Assembly: GCA_900323505.1 (NCBI GenBank)
Contig: OOIN01000043.1
Location: 620,001 to 684,000, forward strand
Source of the DNA: Ustilago trichophora
Lineage: Eukaryota > Basidiomycota > Ustilaginomycetes > Ustilaginales > Ustilaginaceae
Direction of reading: 5' to 3'
DNA: 64,000 bases
In this document: positions 20,406 to 31,210 of the stretch, piece after piece
How the letters are laid out: every line of letters begins with the position of its first letter
Position numbering within the stretch: position 1 is the stretch's first letter
Position numbers and translations under genes: made by a program
The notes under the pieces: generated by a model
Databases searched by the model: none
Told to the model about the DNA's origin: nothing
The model's input: only the letters and a program-made list of their open reading frames with translations

Positions 20406-22109
20406 TTAGTGTGTTGCGCCAGTGGTAGAGTTACCGTTGACCAAGGCGTGCTCGTTGGAGCTGATGCCATAGACCGGCTCCCTAGTCTTTGGCTTATGAT
20501 CAGCACGACTCCATCCACCTGCAGCGCCGGCATCCTGACCCAGCTTCCTGCCCAAAAAGTTGTGAGAACCGTTAAACACTTCTCCTGTCAGATCCGTCTT
20601 GTACTTTCCTTTGAGTCCAAGCGGTTCTGCGATCTTCTCTGCCAGCTCTGCATCCACCTGATGCCAGACCGAAATGGCCCTAGCCAAGACATCCTTGTTC
20701 TTACAGGTGCTCATGTGGCCCGAGATATTCTCAATCGTCTGTTTTCTGTCTTCCTCGCTGAAAACTTTGGTCCAAAGTGCTCGAGGTTGGTCGAAATCTT
20801 CCTCTTGAACTCCAGAGAGGAAGGCAATGGCGTTGCCTTCGTAGTCGCCGTGGATCGAGTCGACGTCGACTTGGCGGGCTTTGAACTCGGGTGGAGCGAT
20901 GGAGGAGATGTAGTTGGGACGGGAACCTTGGTTGTAAAATGCCATTCCTCCGTCTCGTTGGAAGTTGGTGGGCTTGTGGGCTGGGTGGGCTTGATTTACG
21001 GGGAGTTGCTGGTAGTTTACTCCGATGCGATGACGATGAGCGTCAGGGTAGGAGAAGAGGCGAGATTGAAGGACGGGATCGTTGGATGGTTCGAGACCAG
21101 GGATCAAGTGGGCAGGGTTGAAAGCGATCTGTTCGATCTCGGCAAAGTAATTGGCTACGTTGCGATTCAACTCAATCTCTCCCAAGGGCTGCAGGGGGAA
21201 CTTGTCCCTTGGCCAGACTTTGGTCAAGTCATTGACGTTGACACCCGAGCTGGGCGCTTCAGAAGGTTCCATGATCTGATACTTGACATCCCATTTGGGG
21301 AAATCTCCACGTTCAATCGCTTCAAACAGATCCTTCTGATGAGCATCGGGACTTTGCTCTGCAGCCTCGGCATTGGTCAAATTCTTGGTCCCTTGCCTCG
21401 ACAGCACGTGAATCTGAACGTATCTCCATTTGCCTTCCTTGTTGACAAACTTGAACGTGTGTCCCGAGTATCCTTGCATGTGTCTCCAAGTCGCTGGAAT
21501 ACCTCGGGGTCCCATCAGGTACAAGAACTGGTGGACCGATTCCGGATTGTTTCCCATGTAGTCCCAAAAGTGAATCGAGTCGTCCGAGTGGGTCAGATGG
21601 GTCTGCGGATCGCGTTTCTGTGTGTGGATGAAGTGAGGAAACTTGGCTGGATCGCGAAGAAAGAAGACGGGAGTATTGTTATATACGAAGTCCATTATTC
21701 CCGACTCCGTGCGGAACTTGATCGAGAATCCTCGGGGATCACGAGCACAGTCTGGAGATCCAGACTCCCCTCCAACGGTGGAGAAACGAGCGGTGATGGG
21801 GCACTCGGTCTGCTCGCCGAAAAGCTTGTTGAGGCAAAGGTCGGGGATCGGATGGGTGGTACGGTAGATTCCATGAGCTCCACCACCTTTGGCGTGAACT
21901 ACACGCTCGGGGATTCGCTCCCGGTCAAAGTGAGAGAGCACATCGATGAGGTGGAAGTCTTGAAGGAGCAAAGGGCCCTCGCGTCCTGCTCGTTGGGCTT
22001 CGTAGGCGTGAGGAACGGCAACACCGTTCGAGGTGGAGTAGGTGCCCGGCTCAGAAGACGAGTCTTCCTGGAAAGATCGAACTGGGAGGCCCGTGGTGGT
22101 TGACGACAT
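20406..22109 (-). CDS. Catalase, heme-dependent monofunctional type (567 aa)
   Basis: Breaks down hydrogen peroxide to water and oxygen. Visible motifs are the distal His in ERVVHAKGGGAHG (His72), the Asn region FVYNNTPVFFLRDP (Asn144/145), RDPRGFSIKFRTESG, FPHFIHTQKRDPQTHL, and the proximal heme signature RLFSYPDAHRHRIG (Tyr354). Its length fits the small-subunit clade with a short C-terminal extension. The end (NSTTGATH) is not a recognised PTS1 signal, so cytosolic location is more likely than peroxisomal, but that is inference. The start ATG at 22109 precedes a short polar N-terminus without a signal peptide. The catalase and phosphatase genes both lie on the minus strand, separated by 1.4 kb. 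Confidence 0.97.
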   Translation of the reverse strand: MSSTTTGLPVRSFQEDSSSEPGTYSTSNGVAVPHAYEAQRAGREGPLLLQDFHLIDVLSHFDRERIPERVVHAKGGGAHGIYRTTHPIPDLCLNKLFGEQTECPITARFSTVGGESGSPDCARDPRGFSIKFRTESGIMDFVYNNTPVFFLRDPAKFPHFIHTQKRDPQTHLTHSDDSIHFWDYMGNNPESVHQFLYLMGPRGIPATWRHMQGYSGHTFKFVNKEGKWRYVQIHVLSRQGTKNLTNAEAAEQSPDAHQKDLFEAIERGDFPKWDVKYQIMEPSEAPSSGVNVNDLTKVWPRDKFPLQPLGEIELNRNVANYFAEIEQIAFNPAHLIPGLEPSNDPVLQSRLFSYPDAHRHRIGVNYQQLPVNQAHPAHKPTNFQRDGGMAFYNQGSRPNYISSIAPPEFKARQVDVDSIHGDYEGNAIAFLSGVQEEDFDQPRALWTKVFSEEDRKQTIENISGHMSTCKNKDVLARAISVWHQVDAELAEKIAEPLGLKGKYKTDLTGEVFNGSHNFLGRKLGQDAGAAGGWSRADHKPKTREPVYGISSNEHALVNGNSTTGATH

Positions 22110-23516
22110 GTTGATTGGTGAATAAAGGGTGATGAGAGGAAGAGAAATCGTTCTAGACGAGGAATGGTTGGTATTTGTATGTTAGCGAAGCCTGGCCCGC
22201 ATCACATTTTGCGCTCCAAGGCAAAGTGTGGCAACATTGTAGCATACTCCAAGTTCTACACAGCTCGAGGAAACTGTGCTGGGCATGCTGAGTAGGCAGC
22301 CATCATTGCGCATTCTCTGCACAGAAGCGCGGGGTGGGCGTTCGCTTTTGGCGCAACTGGACACACACGCGATGATGTGTAAAACATTGACCTGGCGTGG
22401 TCGCGCGCAGGAGTGGAAAAATGACAAAAAAAAAAAAGGCAAAATCCTCTCTGCACAGGGCCCCGCAAGCACACGGCGATCGAGATGCGAGCATGACTCA
22501 GGGTGGTATTCCCATTCGCTTTGCTGCCGTATCCGCCTTTGTTTCCTGACAAATGCTTCGGACGTGATTCAATCATGCAGTCATAGGAGAAAGATTTCGA
22601 TGTGGTGATATGGCAGCTGTGCTTTGTTCCGCTAAAGGTGGGACACTTCGATGCACAGAAGTAGGTCGAGATTCACTAGGCGAGGTTGCCCATTCCATTG
22701 CGTAGAGGTAGGGACGAATGACGGACCTATGAGCTTCGTAGTATTTCCAACCGCAGACCACAGGTGAGCAACTACAGTACTCATTTGTGGCGACCACGTC
22801 CAGCCGCCACACTGTGAATGTACTTTCGCTCTACAGAAACGATAACTTTGTCTCTGTCTCTGTCTCTCTGCTTTGAGTCGAGCTCTCCGGTAAAAGACAT
22901 CCTTTTCTGTGGATTGAGAGGAACAAGCCATCACAAAGAGCTTTCGATTAGAGGGCTACAGTCATCCGATGATGGCGAACCTGGCTAGGGCTGACGATAC
23001 TCGCATGACATCATGAGAAGGCCGCATTTCTGCGCGCGACCTCGCGTACGGTGTTTTGCGGAGTCACGCGTATGCAGGGTCCAAATTTCTCCCTCAGACG
23101 CCCAGTTTTCGGCCTTGAGAAATCGGCTTCCGTGATTTCCTTTGTCGCTCACAGCCTTAGCTGACATGGAAGCGAGAAAAGTTTGGACTCGGAATGGCAT
23201 CCGAGCGCACAAGGACACGCAGTCAGAAAATGGACAGCCAAGCCTGCTCGGGGGCAGCAAGGCTCGAGAGTTAGATTACAACAGAACTCCAGCCCTGTGA
23301 GCGAGAGAGAAAAGTGAGTAGTGACGCCAAAAAGAGAAAAAAAAGAAAAGATTATCCATGTGATAGTGTGAAGAGCCATACTTTGTGTGTGGCTGATCGT
23401 GAGTTTAACAGGTGGATCGGAAGAAGCCGGTAGTGGGCGTGTATCAAAGGTCTAGATCACGGATCTACGGTAACGCAACGACAAGCATCTCTCCAAGGTG
23501 TGTCGCATCGGAAGCA
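22110..23516. other. Catalase promoter region
   Basis: No gene is supportable in this 1.4 kb. It contains TACAGTA at 22773-22779, a run of A at about 22425-22437, and a short CTCTGT/TCTCTG tandem at about 22852-22870. The part near 22110-22170 should be the catalase leader on the minus strand. Confidence 0.45.
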
Positions 23517-25391
23517 TCATCTGCTTTCGAAAGCCAATGAAGGAAGATCAGGAGATGATTTCGACAGCGTGCCTCCGAATGCGCCACTTGAATCTGTACC
23601 CAGGCGGTGCTGAAGTCCTCGAGCTGGCTCTGGGGCTTCGCGAGAAGGCGTGGACAACGACGGCGTCGATTCGTTGGTCTTTGCTGGCTCATTGCTCTGG
23701 TCTTCGCCCCAGGCAGGAAGCAACTGTGGTGACGACTTGGAGACGGGTGAATGTGAGAGAGCCGGGGAGCCGCCGTAGATGCCAGTCGATCGAGTCGACT
23801 TGAGCTCCTTCTCTTCGTATTTCATCAGCTCGGCAACAAAGCCAATGTTGGGACAGATGGCTGCCCTCTTTTCCATGACGTGCGAGTAGGATCGTTGCAG
23901 AGTCCAGCCAAGTGCATGTATCAAGTAGGCAATCACAATCGTCACCGATCGCGATTTGCCTGCTTTGCAATGTACATACACCGGCTCCGACCGCAGACGT
24001 GCGTCGTCGAGGAAACAGCACGCTTCATTGATGCTGTCTTGCACCCCTTTGGCCTCGACGCTATCCAGCATGGGTAGCTTGAGGTACCGATCGAACCTAT
24101 CTGGCAATTTCAGGGGTCCGAGTTCGTCGATTTCGCAGGCCACATTGAGGATGCGACGCACTCCCAATGCCTGCAGCTCGGCGACATCCTTCTCGGATTG
24201 AATGTTGGGTCCGAGATACAGGAAATCGGGCAGGATGGTTGAGACTTGAAATTCAAAGTCCTCAAAGGTGAAGTCGCTTTTGGTAAGACGAGGGTCGGAC
24301 TTTTGTGCATCAGAGTCACATCCATTTGGTCCCGCGCCAGACTCCGCGCTTGAATCATTGGATGAAGAAGCAGCGATAGGGTCTGCGTCAAGCTTGGTCA
24401 AATTCCCGGCAGATGTTGATGGCATGACGAGTGGAAGGGATGGATGCAGAAGATTCTTCTGTGCGGATCTGGTGGGATGAGGATAGCTACTTAGGGTGGC
24501 CGACCGGCGTGGTACCGATGTGTCGAGCTGCAGCTTCAGACCGGTGGGTGACTTGCGAGTCGTGACAGGGTGCGATGGTCCAAGCTCGAGCATTGTGCTG
24601 GTCTGAGTACGCAACATCTCGGAAGTGTTGAGTCGTGTAAGAATTGGTCGACCTGATGAAGTTGGTCGTGGGCCGGTTGAATGTGGGCCGCGGCTCGCAG
24701 GCGATGGCGAGGCGGCTAGCGTCTGTGCGACTTTGATGCTACTGCTCGCCTGCGGTGATGGTGCATGTTTGCACTGCTGAGGCTTCGCAGAGCTGGAACT
24801 TGGGCCAGCACTTGCTGCCTGCTCTGGGCTGGCGGAAAACGCTTGCATTTGAGACGAATCTAGTTGTGGTAAAAAGCGTTCTGAGCTGGAGGATGGAGTC
24901 AGGCTGAGCACATCCTTTAGCGATTCAGCATCGGAGCGCAGGAAAAAGACGCCGTTGCTTGGGGACCTTTGCGATGCGTTCTGACTGAAATGTGTGAGAT
25001 GCGGAGAAACGGATGCCAGGGAGTGCGCGAGGGCGTGACTTGCTGCAGTCGGTGATGGCAATGTCACTGACAAGTCGGATTTTGATCGGATGGAAGAAGA
25101 GCGAGACGAACCGGGATCAGAGAGATGAGCTTCGCTGCTGCGCAACAATGTGATATCGGGATGCCAGAAGGAATCAGTTGGGATAGAGTTCCTAAGAAGG
25201 TCGTCCACTGGAGGCCCAGCCGCGCCAGCAGCCATGGTGTGGACGTCCGCGCGGACGTCGTCTTCAGGGTGATGATGCGGAAGCGATGCGAGGGTGGAAT
25301 GAGTACGACAGGAGCCGCTTCTTCGGATGGTACGAGATTTTTGTGCACGAATGACGTTGTTGACTATGTCTGAAAAGCGTCTTTTGCCCAT
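23517..25391 (-). CDS. Dual-specificity protein phosphatase, MAP-kinase phosphatase type (624 aa)
   Basis: The catalytic domain occupies about residues 380-545: STILPDFLYLGPNIQSEKDV, then LGVRRILNVACEID, the general-acid region LKLPMLDSVEAKG, and the active site VYVHCKAGKSRSV with Cys475 and the Arg of HCxxGxxR. It would dephosphorylate Tyr and Ser/Thr, most likely on a MAP kinase. The N-terminal 380 residues are Ser/Pro-rich and disordered, the layout of fungal MAP-kinase phosphatases such as yeast Msg5 and fission-yeast Pmp1. In Ustilago maydis the corresponding enzyme is Rok1, which acts on the mating and virulence MAP kinases; orthology to Rok1 is plausible but untested. The C-terminus after residue 550 is also low complexity. 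Confidence 0.9.
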   Translation of the reverse strand: MGKRRFSDIVNNVIRAQKSRTIRRSGSCRTHSTLASLPHHHPEDDVRADVHTMAAGAAGPPVDDLLRNSIPTDSFWHPDITLLRSSEAHLSDPGSSRSSSIRSKSDLSVTLPSPTAASHALAHSLASVSPHLTHFSQNASQRSPSNGVFFLRSDAESLKDVLSLTPSSSSERFLPQLDSSQMQAFSASPEQAASAGPSSSSAKPQQCKHAPSPQASSSIKVAQTLAASPSPASRGPHSTGPRPTSSGRPILTRLNTSEMLRTQTSTMLELGPSHPVTTRKSPTGLKLQLDTSVPRRSATLSSYPHPTRSAQKNLLHPSLPLVMPSTSAGNLTKLDADPIAASSSNDSSAESGAGPNGCDSDAQKSDPRLTKSDFTFEDFEFQVSTILPDFLYLGPNIQSEKDVAELQALGVRRILNVACEIDELGPLKLPDRFDRYLKLPMLDSVEAKGVQDSINEACCFLDDARLRSEPVYVHCKAGKSRSVTIVIAYLIHALGWTLQRSYSHVMEKRAAICPNIGFVAELMKYEEKELKSTRSTGIYGGSPALSHSPVSKSSPQLLPAWGEDQSNEPAKTNESTPSLSTPSREAPEPARGLQHRLGTDSSGAFGGTLSKSSPDLPSLAFESR

Positions 25392-27992
25392 GTGCGTGAT
25401 GGAAATTGAGGATGCTGAGTGTCTAGCCGGCTGACAGACTAGGGTCGACTTGGATGGCGATCGGGTCCCCTAGTGGATATGCAGCCAGCGATGAAGACTG
25501 CTAGCGGTAGTGTTCACTGTGAATAGTCTTGACAGCGAACACGGGGAATTGATTTGTGATACAAGTTTAGTGGGCGTCGAGGGATGACAAGAGGATCAGG
25601 ATGCTGTATTCGTGGACGTTGACGCTACGTGGATTGGTTTGAGATAGCTTTCGTGTGGTATCTGTTCAAATGGGCGGACGATTCCTAGAGGCTGAGCAGT
25701 GAGTGGGTGTGATACAGATCGGGGATCGGTATTATGATGATGCTGATGATGATGATGGTTGTTGTGGAGCACGAAAAGGTTGGTCTGGACCTGCCAGATG
25801 GAACAGAAAGAAGCTGCTGTTGGCGAAACGTTGGTGCTTCCTATGCTATGTGAGGAACCGCAGCAGCATCTGTGGTGGCAGATAGGTTGATTTTGTCGGA
25901 GCTTAGAGAGAGAAGGAGAGAGAGAGAGAGAGAGACAGAGAGAGAGAAAGAAAGACAAGAGTGAGGTGACAACACCAAAGCGGTGTGAAGGTCAAGAGCC
26001 AAGACCAAGACGTTATAGGTCTCCGCTATTGCGCCGCCTATGGTTCGCGGGGTTTACAGTTGCCAAACAATGGGAGAGTGCAGACTCGAATAGGTCATTT
26101 TCGAGAAATCGGCCCTAGCGCTGCTTGGCTTGCAACCAGCAGCGGCAGCCGCCAAAAAAAAGGCAATGCAACTGAGCTGGCCGATAAAATTAACCGTAAA
26201 AGAAAAAGGCTGTGTAACTACAGTACACAGGGCTTTGCTTTTTGGTCAAATTTCAAATTTGCACATCTTTCCTCGACGAAAGCCAGCGATAAAGGAGGGC
26301 AATCGGGCTGCAGCTTGAGAGTGCGGCGAATTTGCTGAAAGCGAGCGCCTCGCTCTTGAACAAAGGAAAGAGGTAAGCTTTGATATACGGCGAGCCAAGC
26401 TTTGACGGTCGCTGGACCCCGGCGTATGCTATCCACAGTCTAGACTTGAGTTCAAGCAACAACAGAGTCTAAGGCTAGTGTCAGCTTGCTCAAGGTCGAC
26501 GTTGTTGATCTTTTGTCTGCAAATCCACGTCAACGCACTTAGCTCAAAGGGACCAGATTGTAGGTTGACGGCGCGGTCAGCGGATGTCGATCCGTCCTTG
26601 AGAGCCGAACAGAGGCTTGACCTTGTGGCTGGATCGAGGAAAGGATGGAGCATGCACAAAGAGCCGGCCATTCAAAAACCATTTTCATGAGAAGAGAACA
26701 AAAAGGTTGTAGTTTCGGCATCTTTCTGGCAACGCCTGCGAGGGCTGGAGTGTACTAACTCTTTAACAATAAATTTGAGATCTTGTTTTTTACTTTTATT
26801 TTTGGTTGGACCCGTCTGCGGAATGCCGAGGAAAGTGGTCGGGGCTGGCCAGCAAAGTCAAAGTCACAGCGACACACACGCTTGTAACAGCTCACACGAT
26901 GAGCCCTACCTTCGATTGTAGCCCAAGCAGTCTTTTGAACAGATGAGCAAGTCGCATGCTCGTTGTCGCCGTGTCAATCTGACCACCCTTTGAAGCTGAA
27001 GGGGATGTTTACTGTAGCCTGTTCGCTGCGAGCTGAGTTGCTCTGCCTGCACAGCCCCATATCGTCTGCTGCGTGGCATTCTTGCATCCTGATGCTGGGT
27101 TTCTTACACGCCAAGCTGTGCTGCACCATCAAGCGAGATTCTGCCAAGTTCCCTAGTCGAAGAGCGATCGTTTCAGAGGCAAAAGGCTCCCATCGGGTCA
27201 GATCAGATAACAAATGAAGGATCTGGCATGCTTTCGCTACTTTCGTGCGATAGACATGACGTGCCAAATGACTTACAATGACTTGGTAATCTCACGTCTG
27301 CTTCTTCTGCCTGGCTGTATTCTCTTGCCTGGCTGGAGGCAAGAGGCGTTAGAGACTCACACTGGAGCTCCTTTCAACTTGACGAAGGCTGTATGATGAA
27401 CATGTATGCCAACGAGACAGCATCCGCTTTGCAGGCTTTGGATAGAATGCCACGCAACGGCTGCGAAGGGCTCCTTGCTTGGTGAAAGGTGTGATGGTCA
27501 CCCGACCAAGTCGGATTCGGGCCCTTTGTAGCGATACTAGGCTCCTTTGGCAAATGAAAGAATACAGACATGATTTGCACCTCAAAGGAAACTACAAGTT
27601 GGATTCACTCAGAACCGACCTCGAAAATATACAAATATATCGAGATAGAATATCCAAATTCAGCACTTCGAACAGAAATGAATTTACGGATGCGTCTTCA
27701 GTTCAAAATGATATTTCGATCACCCTTTCTTGACCTTTTTGGAATACCAGAGGCTCTGCAAGAAGAAATTGGAGTCCAAAGTTGAGCTCGTGATGTGGGC
27801 TCGGACCCTCTTTTCTTTGCTCTTTCCGCATCCGCATTGGAGCACGACACGGGGCGCATGAGTGAGTGAAGAAGTCGGCACTTGGCTCTGTGCTCTTTTG
27901 AGCGACCTTCCAAAAGGCGCCAAAGTGACAACGCTACCTGTGTCCGCCGCCCGCCGCCGCCTGCAACACGGTCACAAGTTGTCAGAGGTTGC

Positions 27993-28019
27993 AAAAAAAA
28001 AAAAAAAAAAAAAAAAAAA
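27993..28019. repeat. Poly(A) tract, 27 A
   Basis: An uninterrupted run of 27 A on the plus strand, 18 bases before an AG dinucleotide repeat, in the presumed DEF1 promoter. Likely length-variable. Confidence 0.95.
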
Positions 28020-28035
28020 TGCGCGTTCTTCGTAG

Positions 28036-28037
<2 letters not shown>

Positions 28038-28068
<31 letters not shown>
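28038..28068. repeat. (AG)n microsatellite, about 15 units
   Basis: A perfect AG dinucleotide array on the plus strand, between the A27 tract and the DEF1 leader. Purine/pyrimidine strand asymmetry of this type is common in promoters and length-variable. Confidence 0.95.
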
Positions 28069-28073
<5 letters not shown>

Positions 28074-28489
28074 AGCTGAGCTTGTTGCAGAGTCGCTGTT
28101 GCTATTTTGCTGCACTGTGCTGTGATGCACTGAGCCAAGCGACACCCGTCTAGCCACTCAGAGTGTGCTACGCTCCACCCAGAGGTCAGCGCACCAACAG
28201 AGCCTTGTTCAGTGTGTCGCCTCTTCCTTCTACTCTTTCTACTCCCTTTCATTCATCCTTCTTCGGTCTTGTCACCTTCTTGTCTCGATCCTCTTCGTCC
28301 GCTTCTCTCGACAAAGTGCATACGGCTGTTCGTCTCTGTTCTGCTTTCTGCTCGCATCGTCTCAAGCCGCAAGGTCGTCGTGCACCACCAAACTCGCTCT
28401 TCGTCGAGGCACGCTTCCCCCGCCCCAACCTTTACATCTAGGACCCGCTCGTCCTTTCAGCTCTTCTACACACACACACACATAAAACA

Positions 28490-31210
28490 ATGTCGGCTAC
28501 AGCTGCGCGCAGAGGGTCCTTCCCTCGCCCCAAGGGCCGTTCCCAACAGGTTCAAGACGATACCGAAGAGGTCCGAACCCTTCGTGCTAAATACTCGGAT
28601 CAGCTCGACATGATCCGAGAGCTTTTCCCAACCTGGACCGACGAAGATCTCCTCTTCGCTCTCCAGGACTCGCTTGGAGATGTCGAAAACGCCGTCGTTC
28701 GGATTTCTGAAGGTCAGGTCGAGCAATTCTCGTCCGTCAAGTCAAAGAAGCACGTCAAGAAGGACTCGACCCCTCACCATGCCGCTCCTGCCCCTTACGC
28801 ATCCACACCCGCTCCATCCACCGCACCTTACGCCTCCCGTGGCAACCACGTCGGTGGTGCCCCTGCCGGTCGCGGTCGTGGAGGTGCCTCGGTCCGAGGC
28901 GCGCGTGGTGGTCGAGGCGGCTTCCGCGGCGTCGGTGGTCGTGGCGGTGGCATCGCTCCTCAGACCAACGGTCACGAAGTCAAGACGCCCGAGACTCAAT
29001 CCGTCGAGGCCACCACTGCCCAGGCTTTCGCTCCCATCCCTACTCCCACCACTGGAACCAGCTGGGCCGCCGCTCTTGCAAAGTCCAACAACAAGTCCCA
29101 TCCCACTCCCGCCGCCGCTCCTGCTGCTCCTGCTCCTACTACTCCTGCTCCAGCACCTGCTCTCGCCGAAGCATCCACCGCAGCTCCCGTCCAACAGCCT
29201 TCCGCTCCCGTCGCAGAATCCTCTGTGCCTCAGGTTACAGAGTCGGCCACCACTACCGGTGCTCTCGCCTCCTCGGCGGAGAGCTCAGTACCTGCAGTCA
29301 AGGTCCCTGCTCCTTCCAAGCCCACGCCAAAGGCTGGCGGTATGAGCTGGGCTCAGATCGCTCGCAAGTCCGAGGCTCCCAAGCCTGCTGCTCCCATCGC
29401 CGCTGCCGCCCCATCCGAGGCCACCCCCGTCGCTCCCGCATCCGAAGCTGCCCCTGCCGCCACTGCTGAGCCCGTTGCAACCGAATCCACATCCGAGGTT
29501 CAGCCCGAGTCCGCCGAGCCAGCCGCAGCAGCTGTAGAGGAGCCCGTTGTTGAGGAGGCTGCTCCCGTTGCCATCACCGACGCTGCCACCACTGACAAGG
29601 AGGAAGTCCAGGAATCCACTCCCGAAGCCGCCGCCGCCCCCGTCGAGACCGCCCCTGCTGCTGAGAGCGCACCTGCCGCATCCGCTAGCGATGCCGCCGC
29701 TGCCAGTGCTTCGGCCGTCGCCCCACCTGGCCTCTCCAAGGCCGCCCCTCGTGCTGGCGCACAGCGATCTTCGCAGCGCGCACGACAGGACGCCCCCGTC
29801 GTTATGGCAGGCGGTTCTTCTCAGCTCGACAAGCTTGGCGTCCAGTTTGGCTCGCTCAACTTCCTCGGAGGTGACGACAACGACGTTCCCGAGACCAGCA
29901 ACCAGGCCACCTCCAACCAAACCGAGACTGAGACTGCTCCCGCCGCCGCTCAGCCCGTCGCTGCCTCGCCCTCTGCTCACCGACAAGATGCTCAGGTCAG
30001 CCAGGCTCAGACTGACTCCTTCGGCCAGCAGCCCGCCGCCTCTCAATACAACGGCTTCAAGTCCGACTCCTTTGACAACTCGTACGGCTTCACCGGCCAG
30101 GCTCAGCATCAGCAGGCCGCTCCCCAGCAACAGCAACAGCAGCAAGCTCCTCAGGAGCAGATCCACGGCTACAATGGATACAGCTCTATCGGCCAGAACC
30201 AGGCTGCTTCCCAGCCCCAGCCTCAGCAGGGTCTCCAGGACTACTCGTCCATGTATGGCGGCCTCGACACTCAGCGCCTTGCTCAGTTTTACGGCGCCTA
30301 CGACCAAGGCTCCAACGCCTTTGGCCAGCGATCTGACGACAAGGCGCAGCCCCAGGCCTCGCAGCAGGGACAGCAGCAGTCCGCATCGCAGCAGGACCAG
30401 AACCAGCAGCCTCACCAGCACCAGGGCCACCAGGCTGGCCCCGGCCTCCACCAACAGCAGGCTCCTCAGCAGCAATTCCCCGGGATCATGCCTTACTACT
30501 ACCCTCACTACTACATGCCCAACCAATTCCAGCACTACGGTCAGCCCGCCGCTGGCTACGGTCAGTACCCCGTCTACGGCCAGCCAGCTGCTCAGCCTCA
30601 GCACGCCTCCAAGCCCGGTACTCCCGCCAACATCGCTTCGCCCTACAATCAGGGTCCTCAGAGCGAAGCCAACGCCTACGGTGCGCAGAACCACTACGGT
30701 CAGACCCCCAGCTCGGGCGGCCTCTCGTCGTACGACCAGGGCTTCGGCCGTGGCATGCCCGGCCTCGGTGGCATGTCCGACTACTCCAAGATTTACGGCG
30801 GTGCCATCCCCGGTCTTGGTGGCTTCCTCGGAAGCGGAGCCAGCGGTGCTCCTCCCTCGCAGACGGCTGCCTCGGGCAACGCCTCTGCCGGCAACACTGG
30901 AACCCCTCACATGGGCTCACAGCAAAAGTCGGGTGCTTCCTCCGGAAGCGCTCTCGACAGCTACCGTCAGTTTGACGCCAACGCTTCCAAGGGCTCGGCT
31001 CAGTCCGGCCCGACCTCGAGCCAGGTCGGTCGTGGCCAGGGTCAGTCTCAGGGTGTCCCTCAACAGCAGGCTCAGCAGCAGCAACAGCAGGCCCAGCAAC
31101 AACAGCAGCAGCAGCAGTACTACCAGCAGTACGGCGCTTACGGACACCAGGGTAGCAACAATGCCTACTCCAACTACCCCAACTACGGTCGTCAGTACTG
31201 GGGCCAGTAG
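28490..31210 (+). CDS. DEF1: RNA polymerase II degradation factor Def1 homologue (906 aa)
   Basis: Def1 promotes ubiquitylation and removal of stalled RNA polymerase II. The N-terminal CUE domain (about residues 34-82) includes SDQLDMIRELFPTWTDEDLL and VENAVVRISEGQVEQF followed by a Lys-rich stretch, matching Def1. Residues 118-158 form an RGG box (GRGRGGASVRGARGGRGG). Two SWA motifs follow: TSWAAALAKS at 190 and MSWAQIARKS at 285. A long Ala/Pro/Glu region leads to KLGVQFGSLNFLGG at 448-461, and the last 400 residues are Gln/Tyr/Gly-rich and prion-like. The start ATG follows a CA repeat (CATAAAACAATG). RGG, the LGVQFGSLNF motif and the Gln-rich tail also describe animal UBAP2L, regarded as the human Def1 counterpart. 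CUE plus Gln-rich tail makes the call strong; the orthology should be checked by search. Confidence 0.85.
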   Translation: MSATAARRGSFPRPKGRSQQVQDDTEEVRTLRAKYSDQLDMIRELFPTWTDEDLLFALQDSLGDVENAVVRISEGQVEQFSSVKSKKHVKKDSTPHHAAPAPYASTPAPSTAPYASRGNHVGGAPAGRGRGGASVRGARGGRGGFRGVGGRGGGIAPQTNGHEVKTPETQSVEATTAQAFAPIPTPTTGTSWAAALAKSNNKSHPTPAAAPAAPAPTTPAPAPALAEASTAAPVQQPSAPVAESSVPQVTESATTTGALASSAESSVPAVKVPAPSKPTPKAGGMSWAQIARKSEAPKPAAPIAAAAPSEATPVAPASEAAPAATAEPVATESTSEVQPESAEPAAAAVEEPVVEEAAPVAITDAATTDKEEVQESTPEAAAAPVETAPAAESAPAASASDAAAASASAVAPPGLSKAAPRAGAQRSSQRARQDAPVVMAGGSSQLDKLGVQFGSLNFLGGDDNDVPETSNQATSNQTETETAPAAAQPVAASPSAHRQDAQVSQAQTDSFGQQPAASQYNGFKSDSFDNSYGFTGQAQHQQAAPQQQQQQQAPQEQIHGYNGYSSIGQNQAASQPQPQQGLQDYSSMYGGLDTQRLAQFYGAYDQGSNAFGQRSDDKAQPQASQQGQQQSASQQDQNQQPHQHQGHQAGPGLHQQQAPQQQFPGIMPYYYPHYYMPNQFQHYGQPAAGYGQYPVYGQPAAQPQHASKPGTPANIASPYNQGPQSEANAYGAQNHYGQTPSSGGLSSYDQGFGRGMPGLGGMSDYSKIYGGAIPGLGGFLGSGASGAPPSQTAASGNASAGNTGTPHMGSQQKSGASSGSALDSYRQFDANASKGSAQSGPTSSQVGRGQGQSQGVPQQQAQQQQQQAQQQQQQQQYYQQYGAYGHQGSNNAYSNYPNYGRQYWGQ

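Larger units (their letters stand above)
25392..28489. other. Divergent 3.1-kb promoter region, phosphatase / DEF1
   Basis: I see no supportable gene. It contains a purine-rich GA tract (about 25903-25955), TACAGTA at 26219-26225, TACTGTA at 27010-27016, and the A27 and AG repeats listed separately. From about 28200 to 28489 the plus strand is pyrimidine-rich and ends in a CA repeat just before the DEF1 start, so it is probably the DEF1 leader. Confidence 0.45.

Noticed and set aside
20376..22103. 575-codon plus-strand open frame fully antisense to catalase
   Set aside because: The minus strand encodes a complete catalase with all catalytic residues. The antisense frame arises from codon bias and has no recognisable protein features.
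27698..28252. 184-codon minus-strand frame upstream of DEF1
   Set aside because: It reads through the A27 and AG repeats as polyphenylalanine and Ser-Leu repeats, an artefact of simple sequence.
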